From Paenibacillus soyae (GTDB taxonomy: Bacteria > Bacillota > Bacilli > Paenibacillales > Paenibacillaceae): a stretch of 64,000 nt of DNA. The notes beneath the pieces were generated by a model. That model was not told the origin of the DNA. It made no database searches and worked only from the letters and a program-made list of their open reading frames with translations. Position numbers and translations under genes: made by a program. Shown here piece by piece: positions 42,456 through 51,477 of this stretch; the stretch's first letter is position 1, and the number at the start of each line of letters is the position of its first letter. The stretch is from contig NZ_JANIPJ010000001.1 in the NCBI RefSeq assembly GCF_024623455.1, positions 310,001-374,000 on the forward strand, given 5' to 3'.

Positions 42456-42926
42456 ATGGCGCTAAACGGAATTTGGCGGCTGCATCCGCTTCGGGTAAGA
42501 TATCAGGAGACCGACCAGATGGGTGTCGTTTTTCACGGGAACTACGTGACCTGGTTCGAAATCGGAAGAACGGAATGGATCAGGGCTGCAGGCTACGATT
42601 ACAAATCGATTGAGAGCAACGGATTGCTGCTCCCCGTCGTAGATCTATCTTGCCAGTATATCGCTCCCGCAAGGTATGACGATACCGTCGTCATCTGTAC
42701 AAGAATCGAATCGTGCACGCCGCTTCGGATCTCGTTCCAGTCCCAGGTCCGGAAGGTCAAGGAAGAGAATTTTGCGAATGCGGAAATTCCATTCGGCGAG
42801 GCGCTGCCCGGCGATCTCCTGGTCGAAGGAGGCACGAAGCACGTATGGGTGAATACGGACTGGCAGCCGGCCAGGCTGAACAAAGTAATGCCGGAATTAT
42901 ACGCGGTTGTCAGCGGAGGAGAATGA
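42456..42926 (+). CDS. 4HBT (YbgC-like) acyl-CoA thioesterase
   Basis: This 156-residue hotdog-fold protein shows the 4HBT active-site segment RYQETDQMGVVFHGNYVTWFEIGRTEW, with catalytic Asp in ETDQMG and the following His-Gly-Asn. It hydrolyses acyl-CoA thioesters; the chain length preference is unknown. The C-terminal region departs from the usual ending. It lies between pyk and fxsA, 48 nt before the latter, and may be cotranscribed with it. Confidence 0.85.
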   Translation: MALNGIWRLHPLRVRYQETDQMGVVFHGNYVTWFEIGRTEWIRAAGYDYKSIESNGLLLPVVDLSCQYIAPARYDDTVVICTRIESCTPLRISFQSQVRKVKEENFANAEIPFGEALPGDLLVEGGTKHVWVNTDWQPARLNKVMPELYAVVSGGE

Positions 42927-42974
42927 CGGGCTGACGACAATCGTAAGCATGTAGAACAAGAAGGGAGGAATAGG

Positions 42975-43367
42975 ATGTATAAGTGGATTCTTGCGGCATT
43001 TTTGATCGTGCCCGTTATCGAATTATGGGGGATCCTGCAGATGGGGGAATGGATCGGCGGGTGGAACACGTTTTTTATTATTTTGGCCATGAGCGCCCTT
43101 GGCGCGTATTTCGCCCGTTCCGAAGGGCGCAAGGTGTGGCTGGAAGCCCAGAGACAGCTTCAATCCGGCCAGATGCCCGGGCGTGCTATCGTAGACGGAA
43201 TTATTGTCCTGTTCGGAGGGCTGCTTCTTCTGACCCCCGGTTTTTTCAGCGATATCCTCGGTCTAGTCTTGCTTCTGCCTATCACCCGTCCTATTTTTCG
43301 TCATATGGTGTTACAGTGGCTCGAGAAACGGATGCGTAACGGCAATTTCACGATCCGAAGATTTTAG
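42975..43367 (+). CDS. fxsA: FxsA-family membrane protein
   Basis: This 130-residue protein has four hydrophobic segments and the FxsA pattern: MYKWILAAFLIVPVIELWGIL at the N-terminus, then SALGAYFARSEGRKVW, a run GGLLLLTPGFFSDILGLVLLLP, and a basic C-terminus. FxsA relieves F-plasmid exclusion of phage T7 in E. coli; the native role is unknown. GGGAGGAATAGG precedes the ATG. B. subtilis has the same gene between pyk and citZ. Confidence 0.85.
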   Translation: MYKWILAAFLIVPVIELWGILQMGEWIGGWNTFFIILAMSALGAYFARSEGRKVWLEAQRQLQSGQMPGRAIVDGIIVLFGGLLLLTPGFFSDILGLVLLLPITRPIFRHMVLQWLEKRMRNGNFTIRRF

Positions 43368-43462
43368 GCTTGTTTACGCTGGCTTTACATTTCGTTAATA
43401 TGGCAATAATAGTAAGCCGTCATAATAGGGAAGATGTTGTAGGTTTGCTGACGCAAACCTAA

Positions 43463-43498
43463 GTTTATGCTTACGACGTGGGTTTACTTTGTAAACCC
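43463..43498 (+). promoter_or_regulatory. Leader motif and hairpin before ppk
   Basis: GTTTATGCTTACGA (43463-43476) followed by the hairpin GGGTTTAC-TTT-GTAAACCC (43480-43498), directly before the ribosome site TAGGAGGAAA. An earlier hairpin AGGTTTGC/GCAAACCT lies at 43441-43460. The first motif recurs twice before icd. Confidence 0.6.
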
Positions 43499-43516
43499 TG
43501 TAGGAGGAAACACCTA

Positions 43517-45583
43517 ATGACCAAGCTATTGTCCCCTTACGTTAACCGTGATTTAAGCTGGATCGAGTTTAATCGAAGAGTGCTGGAGGAAGCTCAGGAT
43601 ACGCGAAATCCCTTGCTTGAACGCGCGAAGTTTCTGTCGATCGTATCCAGTAATTTGGATGAGTTCATGAGCGTTCGCGTGGCCGGCATTCAAGACCAGA
43701 TGAGAGCGGGACTGACGAAGACGGATTTTACGGGCTATACGCCCGCGGGTCTCTGGAAGCGATTGATCAAACGCGCGACGAGCATGGTGTTCGAGCAGTA
43801 TCGTACTTACCGTGAAGTGACGAGATGTCTGGCCAAGGAAGGCATCTGCATTCGTGCCGTTGACGAGCTGAACGCGACTCAGAAGAAGGCGGTTTCGGAT
43901 TATTTTCACGAGATCGTGTTTCCCGTACTGACGCCGATGGCGGTGGACCAGAGCCGGCCTTTCCCGCTTGTTCATACGAAGGAGCTCTATCTTGCCGTCT
44001 TGCTGAAGCGCGAGGATGCCACGGATGAGGAAGAGCCGCTATTCGCTATTGTGCAGGTGCCGTCGATCCTGTCCCGCTATGTGCCGGTGCAAGGCCGCAT
44101 CAACAGCAAGAAGCAGGAATTCGTTCTGCTGGAAGACGTCATCGAGCAATTCATCGATACCCTGTTCAATGGCTATATGCCTTTTGCGGTGCACCCGTTC
44201 CGGTTGACGCGCAATGCCGATCTGACGCTGAACGAGGAAGGCGCGGAGGATCTGCTCGAGGAGATCGAGAAGGAGCTGCGCAGACGGAGATGGGGGATTC
44301 CGGTCCGTCTGGAAGTAGCCAAAGGCATGCATCCGTATGCGCTGGAGACGCTGCGCGACGAGCTGGAGATCGAAGATAATCTGTTCGAAATCGACGGGCC
44401 GCTCGACCTAAGCTTCTTGCTCCGGTTCGTGGGCAGTCTGCCTGGATATGATAATTTGCGTTACGAGAAGATGGAGCCGGTCTATCCGAGAGAATTCGAC
44501 GAAAGCGATGATATGTTCGAGATCATTCGGCAGCGCGATGTACTGATGTATCATCCCTACGAATCGTTTGAAGCGGTGAACGACTTCGTGCTGCAAGCCG
44601 CTTACGATTCCGACGTTCTGGCTATTAAGATGACGCTGTACCGGGTGAGCGGACAGTCCGCGCTAGTCCAGGCTCTGGCGAAGGCGGCGGAGGCCGGCAA
44701 GCAGGTGACCGTTGTCGTAGAGCTGAAGGCAAGATTCGACGAGGAGCGCAATATCGCTTGGGCGAGACAGCTTGAGAAGGCGGGCTGCCATGTCGTATAC
44801 GGGTTGGTCGGACTGAAAACCCATGCGAAAATACTGCTTGTCGTCAGACGGGAGCAAGGCACGCTGCGGCGATATGTTCACGTCGGTACGGGCAACTATA
44901 ACGATAATACGGCCACGTTATACACGGATATCGGTTTGTTCACCGCCCATCCCGTTATCGGCGGGGACGCATCGGCTTTGTTTAATGAAGTCACCGGTTA
45001 TTCGTCCCCCTATGAATGGAAGGCGTTCGGCGTGGCGCCGACGGATTTGCGGGAGAAGCTGTTCCGGCTGATCGACCGGGAACGGGACAACGCCCTCGCC
45101 GGGCGGAAGGCGCATATTATTGCCAAAATGAATTCGCTGTCCAATCAGGATATGATCGACAAGCTGTACGAAGCGTCGCAGGCGGGGGTCAAAATCGATC
45201 TCATCGTCAGGGGCGTCTGCTGTTTAAGGCCGGGCGTACCCGGCCGCAGCGAAAATATTAAGGTATTCAGCATTGTAGACCGTTACTTGGAGCATGCAAG
45301 AGTCATGTACTTCTATAACGGCGGGGAGGAAGAGGTGTATCTCTCCAGCGCGGATTGGATGACCCGCAACCTGATGAAGCGCATCGAGCTCATGTGTCCG
45401 GTGTTCGATCCGGGCCTTCGCATGATCCTGATCAATATGCTTCGCCTCAACTTGGAGGATGACGTGAAGGCGAGGGAGCTGAAGCCAAGCGGCTTATATG
45501 AGCCTGTTGCAAGCCGAAGCGACACGCCTTTCCGCAGCCAGTTCGAAGCGAAGAAGATCCAGCTTTGGAAAGGCCATGCCTAA
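43517..45583 (+). CDS. ppk: Polyphosphate kinase 1
   Basis: This 688-residue enzyme reversibly makes polyphosphate from ATP. PPK1 domains appear in order: N-terminal helical bundle (SPYVNRDLSWIEFNRRVLEEA), head domain, then two phospholipase-D-like domains with YHPYESF, LKARFDEERNI, GLKTHAKILLVVR carrying the autophosphorylated His, and YVHVGTGNYND. The start at 43517 follows TAGGAGGAAA. It converges on ppx, which encodes the opposing exopolyphosphatase activity. Confidence 0.95.
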   Translation: MTKLLSPYVNRDLSWIEFNRRVLEEAQDTRNPLLERAKFLSIVSSNLDEFMSVRVAGIQDQMRAGLTKTDFTGYTPAGLWKRLIKRATSMVFEQYRTYREVTRCLAKEGICIRAVDELNATQKKAVSDYFHEIVFPVLTPMAVDQSRPFPLVHTKELYLAVLLKREDATDEEEPLFAIVQVPSILSRYVPVQGRINSKKQEFVLLEDVIEQFIDTLFNGYMPFAVHPFRLTRNADLTLNEEGAEDLLEEIEKELRRRRWGIPVRLEVAKGMHPYALETLRDELEIEDNLFEIDGPLDLSFLLRFVGSLPGYDNLRYEKMEPVYPREFDESDDMFEIIRQRDVLMYHPYESFEAVNDFVLQAAYDSDVLAIKMTLYRVSGQSALVQALAKAAEAGKQVTVVVELKARFDEERNIAWARQLEKAGCHVVYGLVGLKTHAKILLVVRREQGTLRRYVHVGTGNYNDNTATLYTDIGLFTAHPVIGGDASALFNEVTGYSSPYEWKAFGVAPTDLREKLFRLIDRERDNALAGRKAHIIAKMNSLSNQDMIDKLYEASQAGVKIDLIVRGVCCLRPGVPGRSENIKVFSIVDRYLEHARVMYFYNGGEEEVYLSSADWMTRNLMKRIELMCPVFDPGLRMILINMLRLNLEDDVKARELKPSGLYEPVASRSDTPFRSQFEAKKIQLWKGHA

Positions 45584-45590
45584 AGGTGAA

Positions 45591-45613
45591 TGTTCAAAAT
45601 GCCCGGTTGAACA
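45591..45613. terminator. Small hairpin between ppk and ppx
   Basis: TGTTCAA / TTGAACA stem with a 9-nt loop in the 35-nt gap between two convergent genes. No T-run; termination strength is doubtful. Confidence 0.35.
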
Positions 45614-45618
45614 ACCTC

Positions 45619-47133
45619 TTAGAGGAGCACGGGTTCAAGCTCCCATTGCTTCTTGAAATCAGACGCGATTTCTTCGAGCTCCCTGCGTTCGACCGCCAGG
45701 GAGCCTCTTATTTGCAGAGGCCGAATCAGCATGAGCCTGTCGGTCGTCCGGACGGTCAGCTGGCCGATCGCCTGCGTCTCGCTCCGATCCAGCGAGGCAG
45801 CCAGCTGAAGAAGGAGGCCGAGCTTGCAGATCAGCTCGATGTCGCTGTCGCTTATAAGCGAACGATATTCGGCGACTTGGCTTTTGACCTTGCTTTTGCT
45901 CTTGTAGGAGGCGATGGAAGCCGTCAAGATGATTTCCCTGTGCGTCAGTCCGTTCAAATGCGAATGGATGATCAGGTAGAAGGAATGTCTGGCATAATCG
46001 TAATATTCGATGGATGCTCCGATCCGGTGGAGCTGGGAGGCGCAATCCAGCAGCGTTCTAGCCCTGGCGTCGAAACGGTGAACCGGCTGCAGGTCGTCGT
46101 AAATTTCGAGGGCAAGACGGTTCACCTGCATGACGTGCTGTCTCGGCGCTTCGGTATGCAAGGCGCTAATGTTCCGGAGGCTGAAGGACAGCGGGTCGTC
46201 CAGTTTAGGACGGTTCGGGAAGCGCGTGGCGTGGAACAGACCGTCCCGCAGACCCGCGCCGCATATTTGGTAATGGGAAGCGCGGGCGGCCCGGAATACC
46301 GCTCGCAGCACGGCGATCCCCGGCACGATGACGTCAGCGCGGTCTTTGGACAAGCCGGGCGTCTTGCGCCTTCTGTCGAGAGGCTGCCTGCGAAGCGTCT
46401 GGAACAGCTCGTCTACGCTGGATTCGGTCATTTCATAGTTATGCGTCTGGGCAAAAGGATACTGATGAACCGCCTGATGCACCTTGCCAAGGGCGCGTAC
46501 CGTCCCGCCGACGCCGACCAGCGGCAAGCCCGGCGCTTCGCGAATCCACGAGTGACCGCGGACGGCTTCCCCTACGATCGATTCGATTGCCTTCAAAGCG
46601 TCGTCGGACAGCTGCTCTCTCGAATCGAATTTCTTGTTCAGGCTGACGCACCCGAACGGGAAGGAAACCGAATGAACCAGCTCGCGTTCGCGGAAGAGCG
46701 AGAGCTCGGTGCTGCCGCCGCCGATGTCGATTAGGAATCCTTCGGATATATTTAGCGAATTGATCATGCCGAGGAAACCGAATGAAGCTTCGTCGATGCC
46801 GGATAGCAGCTCGATCGAGAGCCCGATTTCGTCTTTGATCCGGCGCAAGATGGTTTCCCGGTTGGTGGCGTTGCGGACGGCGGCGGTGGCTACCGCTCGG
46901 ATGTGCGCGATGCCGTGATGCGAGCAGATTCGCATGAAATGCCGAAGCGTGTCTATCAGCTCGGACAGCGCGTCGTCCTGCAATGCTCCGCCTTCATCTA
47001 TTTTGCCGCTCAGCCTGGCGGACCGTTTGCTGGCGTCGACGACGCGGTGAGCGCCGTTATCGGTTCTTTCGTACACGACAAGCCTGACGGAGTTGGAGCC
47101 AATATCGATAATGCCAATGCGTTGTCCGGTCAT
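45619..47133 (-). CDS. ppx: Exopolyphosphatase / guanosine pentaphosphatase
   Basis: This is a 504-residue Ppx/GppA family enzyme. The actin-like ATPase fold has GIIDIGSNSVRLVVYE at the N-terminus, AVATAAVRNA, FLIDIGGGSTEL and GVGGTVRALG; a C-terminal HD-like helical domain follows (about 315-504). It removes terminal phosphate from polyphosphate or from pppGpp. The ATG at 47133 follows GGAGGTACTAC. Its 3' end faces ppk with a 35-nt gap. Confidence 0.92.
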   Translation of the reverse strand: MTGQRIGIIDIGSNSVRLVVYERTDNGAHRVVDASKRSARLSGKIDEGGALQDDALSELIDTLRHFMRICSHHGIAHIRAVATAAVRNATNRETILRRIKDEIGLSIELLSGIDEASFGFLGMINSLNISEGFLIDIGGGSTELSLFRERELVHSVSFPFGCVSLNKKFDSREQLSDDALKAIESIVGEAVRGHSWIREAPGLPLVGVGGTVRALGKVHQAVHQYPFAQTHNYEMTESSVDELFQTLRRQPLDRRRKTPGLSKDRADVIVPGIAVLRAVFRAARASHYQICGAGLRDGLFHATRFPNRPKLDDPLSFSLRNISALHTEAPRQHVMQVNRLALEIYDDLQPVHRFDARARTLLDCASQLHRIGASIEYYDYARHSFYLIIHSHLNGLTHREIILTASIASYKSKSKVKSQVAEYRSLISDSDIELICKLGLLLQLAASLDRSETQAIGQLTVRTTDRLMLIRPLQIRGSLAVERRELEEIASDFKKQWELEPVLL

Positions 47134-47315
47134 GTAGTACCTCCGTGCGGCGATCCGGGGACGCCGATTGTATTCAGGTCATTTTACCATAATCATGCCG
47201 CCGAATCGAAGTATAATCCCATAGTCCCCGTGGAATAATTAGCTGTCGGGAAGCGGATTCCAGGCGTAAAAAGACGGCTTTGCGTACATAGCGATTCAAA
47301 TTATCAATGATGCCG

Positions 47316-47330
47316 ATAAAGCATTTTTAT
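47316..47330. promoter_or_regulatory. CcpC-type box upstream of citZ
   Basis: ATAA-AGCATTT-TTAT fits exactly the ATAA-N7-TTAT dyad bound by CcpC, the citrate-responsive repressor of citZ and citB in Bacillus. It is centred about 54 bp upstream of the predicted start. Confidence 0.55.
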
Positions 47331-47341
47331 GTCCGATTTTG

Positions 47342-47370
47342 TTGGCTTCATTGGAAAAATCATTTATGAT
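47342..47370 (+). promoter_or_regulatory. citZ promoter
   Basis: TTGGCT (47342-47347) and TATGAT (47365-47370) with a 17-bp spacer, start near 47377. Otherwise the 47134-47441 gap holds the CcpC-type box and no gene. Confidence 0.6.
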
Positions 47371-47441
47371 TAAAGACAGTGCTACAAAACCGTTTCCATT
47401 GGTAATTAATGAACTATTTCGAGTATAAAGGAGAGAGAACG

Positions 47442-48554
47442 ATGACAGCAACTAAGGGTCTGGAAGGAATTGTCGCAGCAGCGTCCTCCATCAGCTCCAT
47501 CATCGATGGGGTTCTGACATATCGCGGCATCAACATTGACGATCTTGCAGAGAATGCATCCTTCGAAGAAGTGGCGTATCTGCTGTGGTACGGCAAGCTA
47601 CCGAATCGTTCCGAGTTGGACGGGCTGCAGAAGCAGCTGGATCAATATGCGGAGGTTCCGCGCGAAGTAATCGAAGGCATCAAGCTGTATCCGAAGGGTA
47701 CGAATTCGATGGCGGCTCTTCGCACGGCCGTGTCCAGCCTGGCGCTGTACGACGAGTCGGCGGGCGACATGTCCCCGGAGGCGAACCAGCTGAAAGCGAT
47801 CAAGCTGCAGGCTCAGCTTCCTACGGTAATCGCCGCTTTCGCGCGCATTCGCGAAGGCAAAGAGCCGGTTGCTCCGAAGAAGGGCGTTTCGATCGCTTAT
47901 AATTTCTTGTACATGCTTACAGGCAACGAGCCTGCCGAGGTAGCGGTGAAAGCGCTCGACCAAGCGCTTGTTCTTCACGCGGACCACGAGCTTAACGCTT
48001 CCACGTTCGCTGCCCGCGTTACGGTAGCGACGCTGTCGGACATTTATTCCGGCGTAACCTCCGCGATCGGCGCTCTCAAGGGCCCTCTGCATGGCGGAGC
48101 GAACGAAGCGGTTATGGTCATGCTCGAAGAAATCGGCTCCTCCGCGAACGTCGAGAGCTATATTGGAAACGCGCTTGCGAACAAGGTGAAGATCATGGGC
48201 TTTGGCCACCGCGTTTACAAAAACGGCGACCCGCGCGCGAAGCATCTTCAGAAGATGTCCCGCGAGCTGGGCAAGCTGACCGGCAACATGGAGCTTTACG
48301 AAATGTCCGTCAAGATCGAAGAGCTCGTTACCGGCCAGAAGGGTCTGAAGCCGAACGTCGACTTCTATTCCGCTTCCGTGTACACGGCGCTTGAAATTCC
48401 GCGCGATCTGTTCACGCCGATTTTCGCGATCAGCCGCGTATCCGGATGGAGCGCTCATATTCTGGAGCAATACCAGGATAACCGTCTGATCCGTCCTCGC
48501 GCGGACTATGTCGGTCCCGTTAACGCCAAGTACATTCCGATCGAGCAGCGCTAA
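47442..48554 (+). CDS. citZ: Citrate synthase
   Basis: This 370-residue enzyme condenses oxaloacetate and acetyl-CoA, the first step of the TCA cycle. Catalytic segments: ADHELNASTFAARV, GPLHGGANEAV and MGFGHRVYKNGDPR (His and Asp residues of the active site). A short type, as in Gram-positives. The ATG at 47442 follows AAAGGAGAG. First of the citZ-icd-mdh set, but separated from icd by a terminator and a leader, so icd can be expressed independently. Confidence 0.95.
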   Translation: MTATKGLEGIVAAASSISSIIDGVLTYRGINIDDLAENASFEEVAYLLWYGKLPNRSELDGLQKQLDQYAEVPREVIEGIKLYPKGTNSMAALRTAVSSLALYDESAGDMSPEANQLKAIKLQAQLPTVIAAFARIREGKEPVAPKKGVSIAYNFLYMLTGNEPAEVAVKALDQALVLHADHELNASTFAARVTVATLSDIYSGVTSAIGALKGPLHGGANEAVMVMLEEIGSSANVESYIGNALANKVKIMGFGHRVYKNGDPRAKHLQKMSRELGKLTGNMELYEMSVKIEELVTGQKGLKPNVDFYSASVYTALEIPRDLFTPIFAISRVSGWSAHILEQYQDNRLIRPRADYVGPVNAKYIPIEQR

Positions 48555-48576
48555 TCATAGTAGCGGTAGGAGAAGC

Positions 48577-48606
48577 GGGAACAAGCGGCAAGCTTGTTCT
48601 CCTTTT
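48577..48606 (+). terminator. Terminator after citZ
   Basis: GGGAACAAGC / GCTTGTTCTCC stem with a short loop and CCTTTTCC following. Confidence 0.65.
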
Positions 48607-48657
48607 CCCTGTCTTGCGGGTACATAGGTTGGCACGGCTTGCCAATAAACAGAATCA

Positions 48658-48764
48658 GGTTTATGCTTACGAAGCCAGTTTTCTTTTTGCGGCTACCGCT
48701 GCAAATTCAATAAATGGTTTACGCTTATGAGGCAGTTTTTTCTCATTGCGGCAATCCGCTGCAA
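48658..48764 (+). repeat. Two tandem leader repeats before icd
   Basis: Units of 47 and 49 bases (48658-48704 and 48716-48764). Each begins GGTTTAYGCTTAYGA, contains GCAGTTTT-like T-rich sequence, and ends in TTGCGG/CCGCTGCAA, which folds as a hairpin. The motif at the start also precedes ppk. The second unit lies about 15 nt before the ribosome site of icd. Confidence 0.75.
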
Positions 48765-48793
48765 CTACTAAAAAACTTTAGGAGGATTTATCA

Positions 48794-50089
48794 ATGGCTC
48801 AATTCGAAAAATACGCGCTTCCAACTGAAGGCGAGCAAATTACGATCGACAACGGCGTGCTGCAAGTACCTAACAACCCAATCATCCCTTTCATCGAGGG
48901 TGACGGAACGGGACGCGACATCTGGCGCGCATCCAAGCGCGTTCTTGACGCAGCTGTAGACAAAGCTTATGGCGGCTCCAAAAAAATCGCCTGGTACGAA
49001 GTGTTCGCCGGCGAAAAAGCGTTCAACACTTACGGCGAATGGCTTCCTAACGATACATTGACTGCGATCCGCGAATACATCGTTGCGATCAAAGGACCTC
49101 TGACGACGCCAATCGGCGGCGGCATCCGTTCCCTGAACGTTGCGCTTCGCCAAGAGCTGGACCTGTACACTTGCCTTCGTCCAGTTCGTTATTTCGACGG
49201 CGTGCCTTCCCCGGTTAAACGCCCTGAGCTCGTGAACATGGTCATCTTCCGCGAGAACACGGAAGACATCTATGCGGGCATCGAGTACGCGGAAGGTTCG
49301 GCGGAAGTGAAAAAAGTGATCCAATTCCTGCAAAATGAAATGGGCGTTAACAAAATCCGTTTCCCGGAAACTTCCGGCATCGGCATCAAGCCTGTTTCCG
49401 CTGAAGGATCGAAACGCCTTGCTCGCGCAGCGATCGAATACGCGATCAAGCACGGCAGAAAATCGGTTACTTTGGTACACAAAGGCAACATCATGAAATT
49501 CACCGAAGGCGCGTTCAAAAACTGGGGCTACGAAGTTGCCGAGCAAGAATTCGCGGAGCAAACGTTCACTTGGGGCCAATACGACCGCATCAAAGAAGCG
49601 GAAGGCGTAGACGCTGCGAACAAAGCGCAAGCTGAGGCGGAAGCAGCCGGCAAAATCATCGTGAAGGATGCTATCGCGGACATCGCGCTGCAGCAAGTTC
49701 TGACTCGTCCAACCGATTTCGACGTTATCGCGACATTGAACCTGAACGGCGACTACCTGTCTGATGCTCTGGCTGCTCAAGTAGGCGGCATCGGTATTGC
49801 TCCGGGCGCTAACATCAACTACCTGACTGGCCATGCGATCTTCGAAGCTACTCATGGTACGGCTCCGAAATACGCGGACAAAGACGTCGTGAACCCTGGT
49901 TCCGTTATCCTGTCCGGCGTTATGATGCTCGAGCATCTGGGCTGGCAAGAAGCGGCTGACCTGATCTACAAAGGCATGGAAACATCGATCAACAACAAAA
50001 CCGTTACTTACGACTTCGCACGCCTGATGGAAGGCGCAACCGAAGTGAAGTGCTCGGCGTTTGCTGACGAAATCATTAAAAACATGTAG
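48794..50089 (+). CDS. icd: NADP-type isocitrate dehydrogenase
   Basis: This 431-residue enzyme converts isocitrate to 2-oxoglutarate. [14 protein letters not shown], the substrate segment [53 protein letters not shown] and [16 protein letters not shown] are typical, as is [19 protein letters not shown] for NADP binding. AGGAGGATTTATC precedes the ATG. The coding sequence uses more A-ending codons than its neighbours, consistent with high expression. Confidence 0.95.
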   Translation: MAQFEKYALPTEGEQITIDNGVLQVPNNPIIPFIEGDGTGRDIWRASKRVLDAAVDKAYGGSKKIAWYEVFAGEKAFNTYGEWLPNDTLTAIREYIVAIKGPLTTPIGGGIRSLNVALRQELDLYTCLRPVRYFDGVPSPVKRPELVNMVIFRENTEDIYAGIEYAEGSAEVKKVIQFLQNEMGVNKIRFPETSGIGIKPVSAEGSKRLARAAIEYAIKHGRKSVTLVHKGNIMKFTEGAFKNWGYEVAEQEFAEQTFTWGQYDRIKEAEGVDAANKAQAEAEAAGKIIVKDAIADIALQQVLTRPTDFDVIATLNLNGDYLSDALAAQVGGIGIAPGANINYLTGHAIFEATHGTAPKYADKDVVNPGSVILSGVMMLEHLGWQEAADLIYKGMETSINNKTVTYDFARLMEGATEVKCSAFADEIIKNM

Positions 50090-50429
50090 TAACCGAAACC
50101 CTTATTAAGGGCTTTTCAAACCCACCCAAACCCTCCCTTCCAAGGGAGGGCCCCGAGGCGCTGCGCCCTCTGGACACCCGCCTGAAGAACGTCGGAGTTA
50201 CAGAGGAGCGCGGCTTCTCGTTTTTGTGGGCGGTTGTCCCTGGAGGGACAACTGGCCGAGTTTGGTTGGGAGGAGTTCAAAAGCGATCAATTGAGCAAGC
50301 GAGCTTTTGGAGTGAAATAAGCGATACGGATTAAAACGACTTAATGGGCAGAGAAACCGGATGTTTGGTATGGCGGTCGAGTTGGCTTCGTGCGTTGAAT
50401 GAGTATTTATTCGATGGGAGGCAATTGGA
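50090..50429. other. icd-mdh intergenic region with palindromes
   Basis: No gene is visible. A weak terminator-like CCCTT-ATT-AAGGG-CTTTT lies just after icd (about 50100-50116). Two near-perfect short palindromes follow: CCCTCCCTT-CC-AAGGGAGGG (50131-50150) and GTTGTCCCT-GG-AGGGACAAC (50233-50252), with a GGCGCTGCGCC block between. These could be repeats or RNA structures in the mdh leader. GATGGGAGG precedes the mdh start. Confidence 0.6.
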
Positions 50430-51374
50430 ATGGCTATTACGCGTAAGAAGATTACGGTCGTCGGGGCAGGCTTTACGGGGGCGACTACGGCGCTGATGCT
50501 CGCGCAGAAGGAGCTTGGGGACATCGTGCTGGTGGATATCGCGCCGCTGGAGAACCCGACGAAAGGAAAAGCGCTCGATATGCTGGAGGCGACTCCGGTG
50601 ATGGGCGTGGATTCCAATATCATCGGTACGTCAAGCTATGAAGATACGAGAAATTCCGACGTCGTTATCATCACGGCAGGCGTCGCACGGAAGCCCGGCA
50701 TGAGCCGGGACGATCTCGTGAACACGAATGCCGGCATCGTCCGGTCGGTCTGCGAGAGCGTGAAGGCGACTAGTCCTAACGCTTACGTCATTATCCTGAG
50801 CAACCCGGTAGACGCCATGACATACGCGGCCTACCAGACGCTCGGTTTCCCGAAAAATCGCGTCATTGGCCAGTCCGGCGTGCTGGATACGGCTCGTTAC
50901 TGTACGTTCATAGCCCAAGAGCTGAACGTATCGGTCGAGGATGTTCGCGGCTTCGTGCTCGGCGGACACGGCGATGATATGGTCCCTCTCGTACGTTATT
51001 CCAACGTGGCGGGTATTCCGATCGAGAAGCTGATCCCGGCGGACCGCATCGAGGCGATCGTGCAGCGCGCCCGCGTCGGCGGCGGAGAAATCGTGAACCT
51101 GCTGGGCAACGGCAGCGCGTATTATGCGCCTGCTGCTTCCCTTGTCCAGATGACCGAGGCTATTCTGAAGGACAAGAAACGGATCATTCCGGTTATCGCT
51201 TATCTTGAGGGCGAATACGGCTATGACAACCTCTTTATGGGCATTCCGGCGATTATCGGCGGCGATGGCATAGAGAAGGTGATCGAGCTGGAGCTGACGC
51301 CGGAAGAGAAAGCGGCGCTCGATAAGTCCGCCGAATCCGTCCGCAGCGTTATCCAAGTCGTAACAGCCGGCTGA
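50430..51374 (+). CDS. mdh: Malate dehydrogenase
   Basis: This is a 314-residue lactate/malate dehydrogenase family enzyme oxidising malate to oxaloacetate. The NAD-binding [37 protein letters not shown] with the substrate Arg, NPVDAMTY and [12 protein letters not shown] with the catalytic His are all present. Last of the citZ-icd-mdh set. In B. subtilis phoPR follows; here recQ does. Confidence 0.95.
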   Translation: MAITRKKITVVGAGFTGATTALMLAQKELGDIVLVDIAPLENPTKGKALDMLEATPVMGVDSNIIGTSSYEDTRNSDVVIITAGVARKPGMSRDDLVNTNAGIVRSVCESVKATSPNAYVIILSNPVDAMTYAAYQTLGFPKNRVIGQSGVLDTARYCTFIAQELNVSVEDVRGFVLGGHGDDMVPLVRYSNVAGIPIEKLIPADRIEAIVQRARVGGGEIVNLLGNGSAYYAPAASLVQMTEAILKDKKRIIPVIAYLEGEYGYDNLFMGIPAIIGGDGIEKVIELELTPEEKAALDKSAESVRSVIQVVTAG

Positions 51375-51415
51375 TCAAGCAAGCAAGCGGACCGCAATAG
51401 ATAGAAATTCGGGAG

Positions 51416-51447
51416 GACCCTGACAGAATCACTGCCAGGGTCTTTTC
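51416..51447 (+). terminator. Terminator after mdh
   Basis: GACCCTG-A-CAG / CTG-C-CAGGGTC stem followed by TTTTCC, upstream of recQ. Confidence 0.8.
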
Positions 51448-51477
51448 CGTTCCAATGGGAAGGAGGCTGCTCCGCGT

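Noticed and set aside
47385..47405. CRE-like sequence (AAACCGTTTCCA) upstream of citZ as a CcpA site.
   Set aside because: The TG at the 5' end of the consensus is missing; too weak to call.
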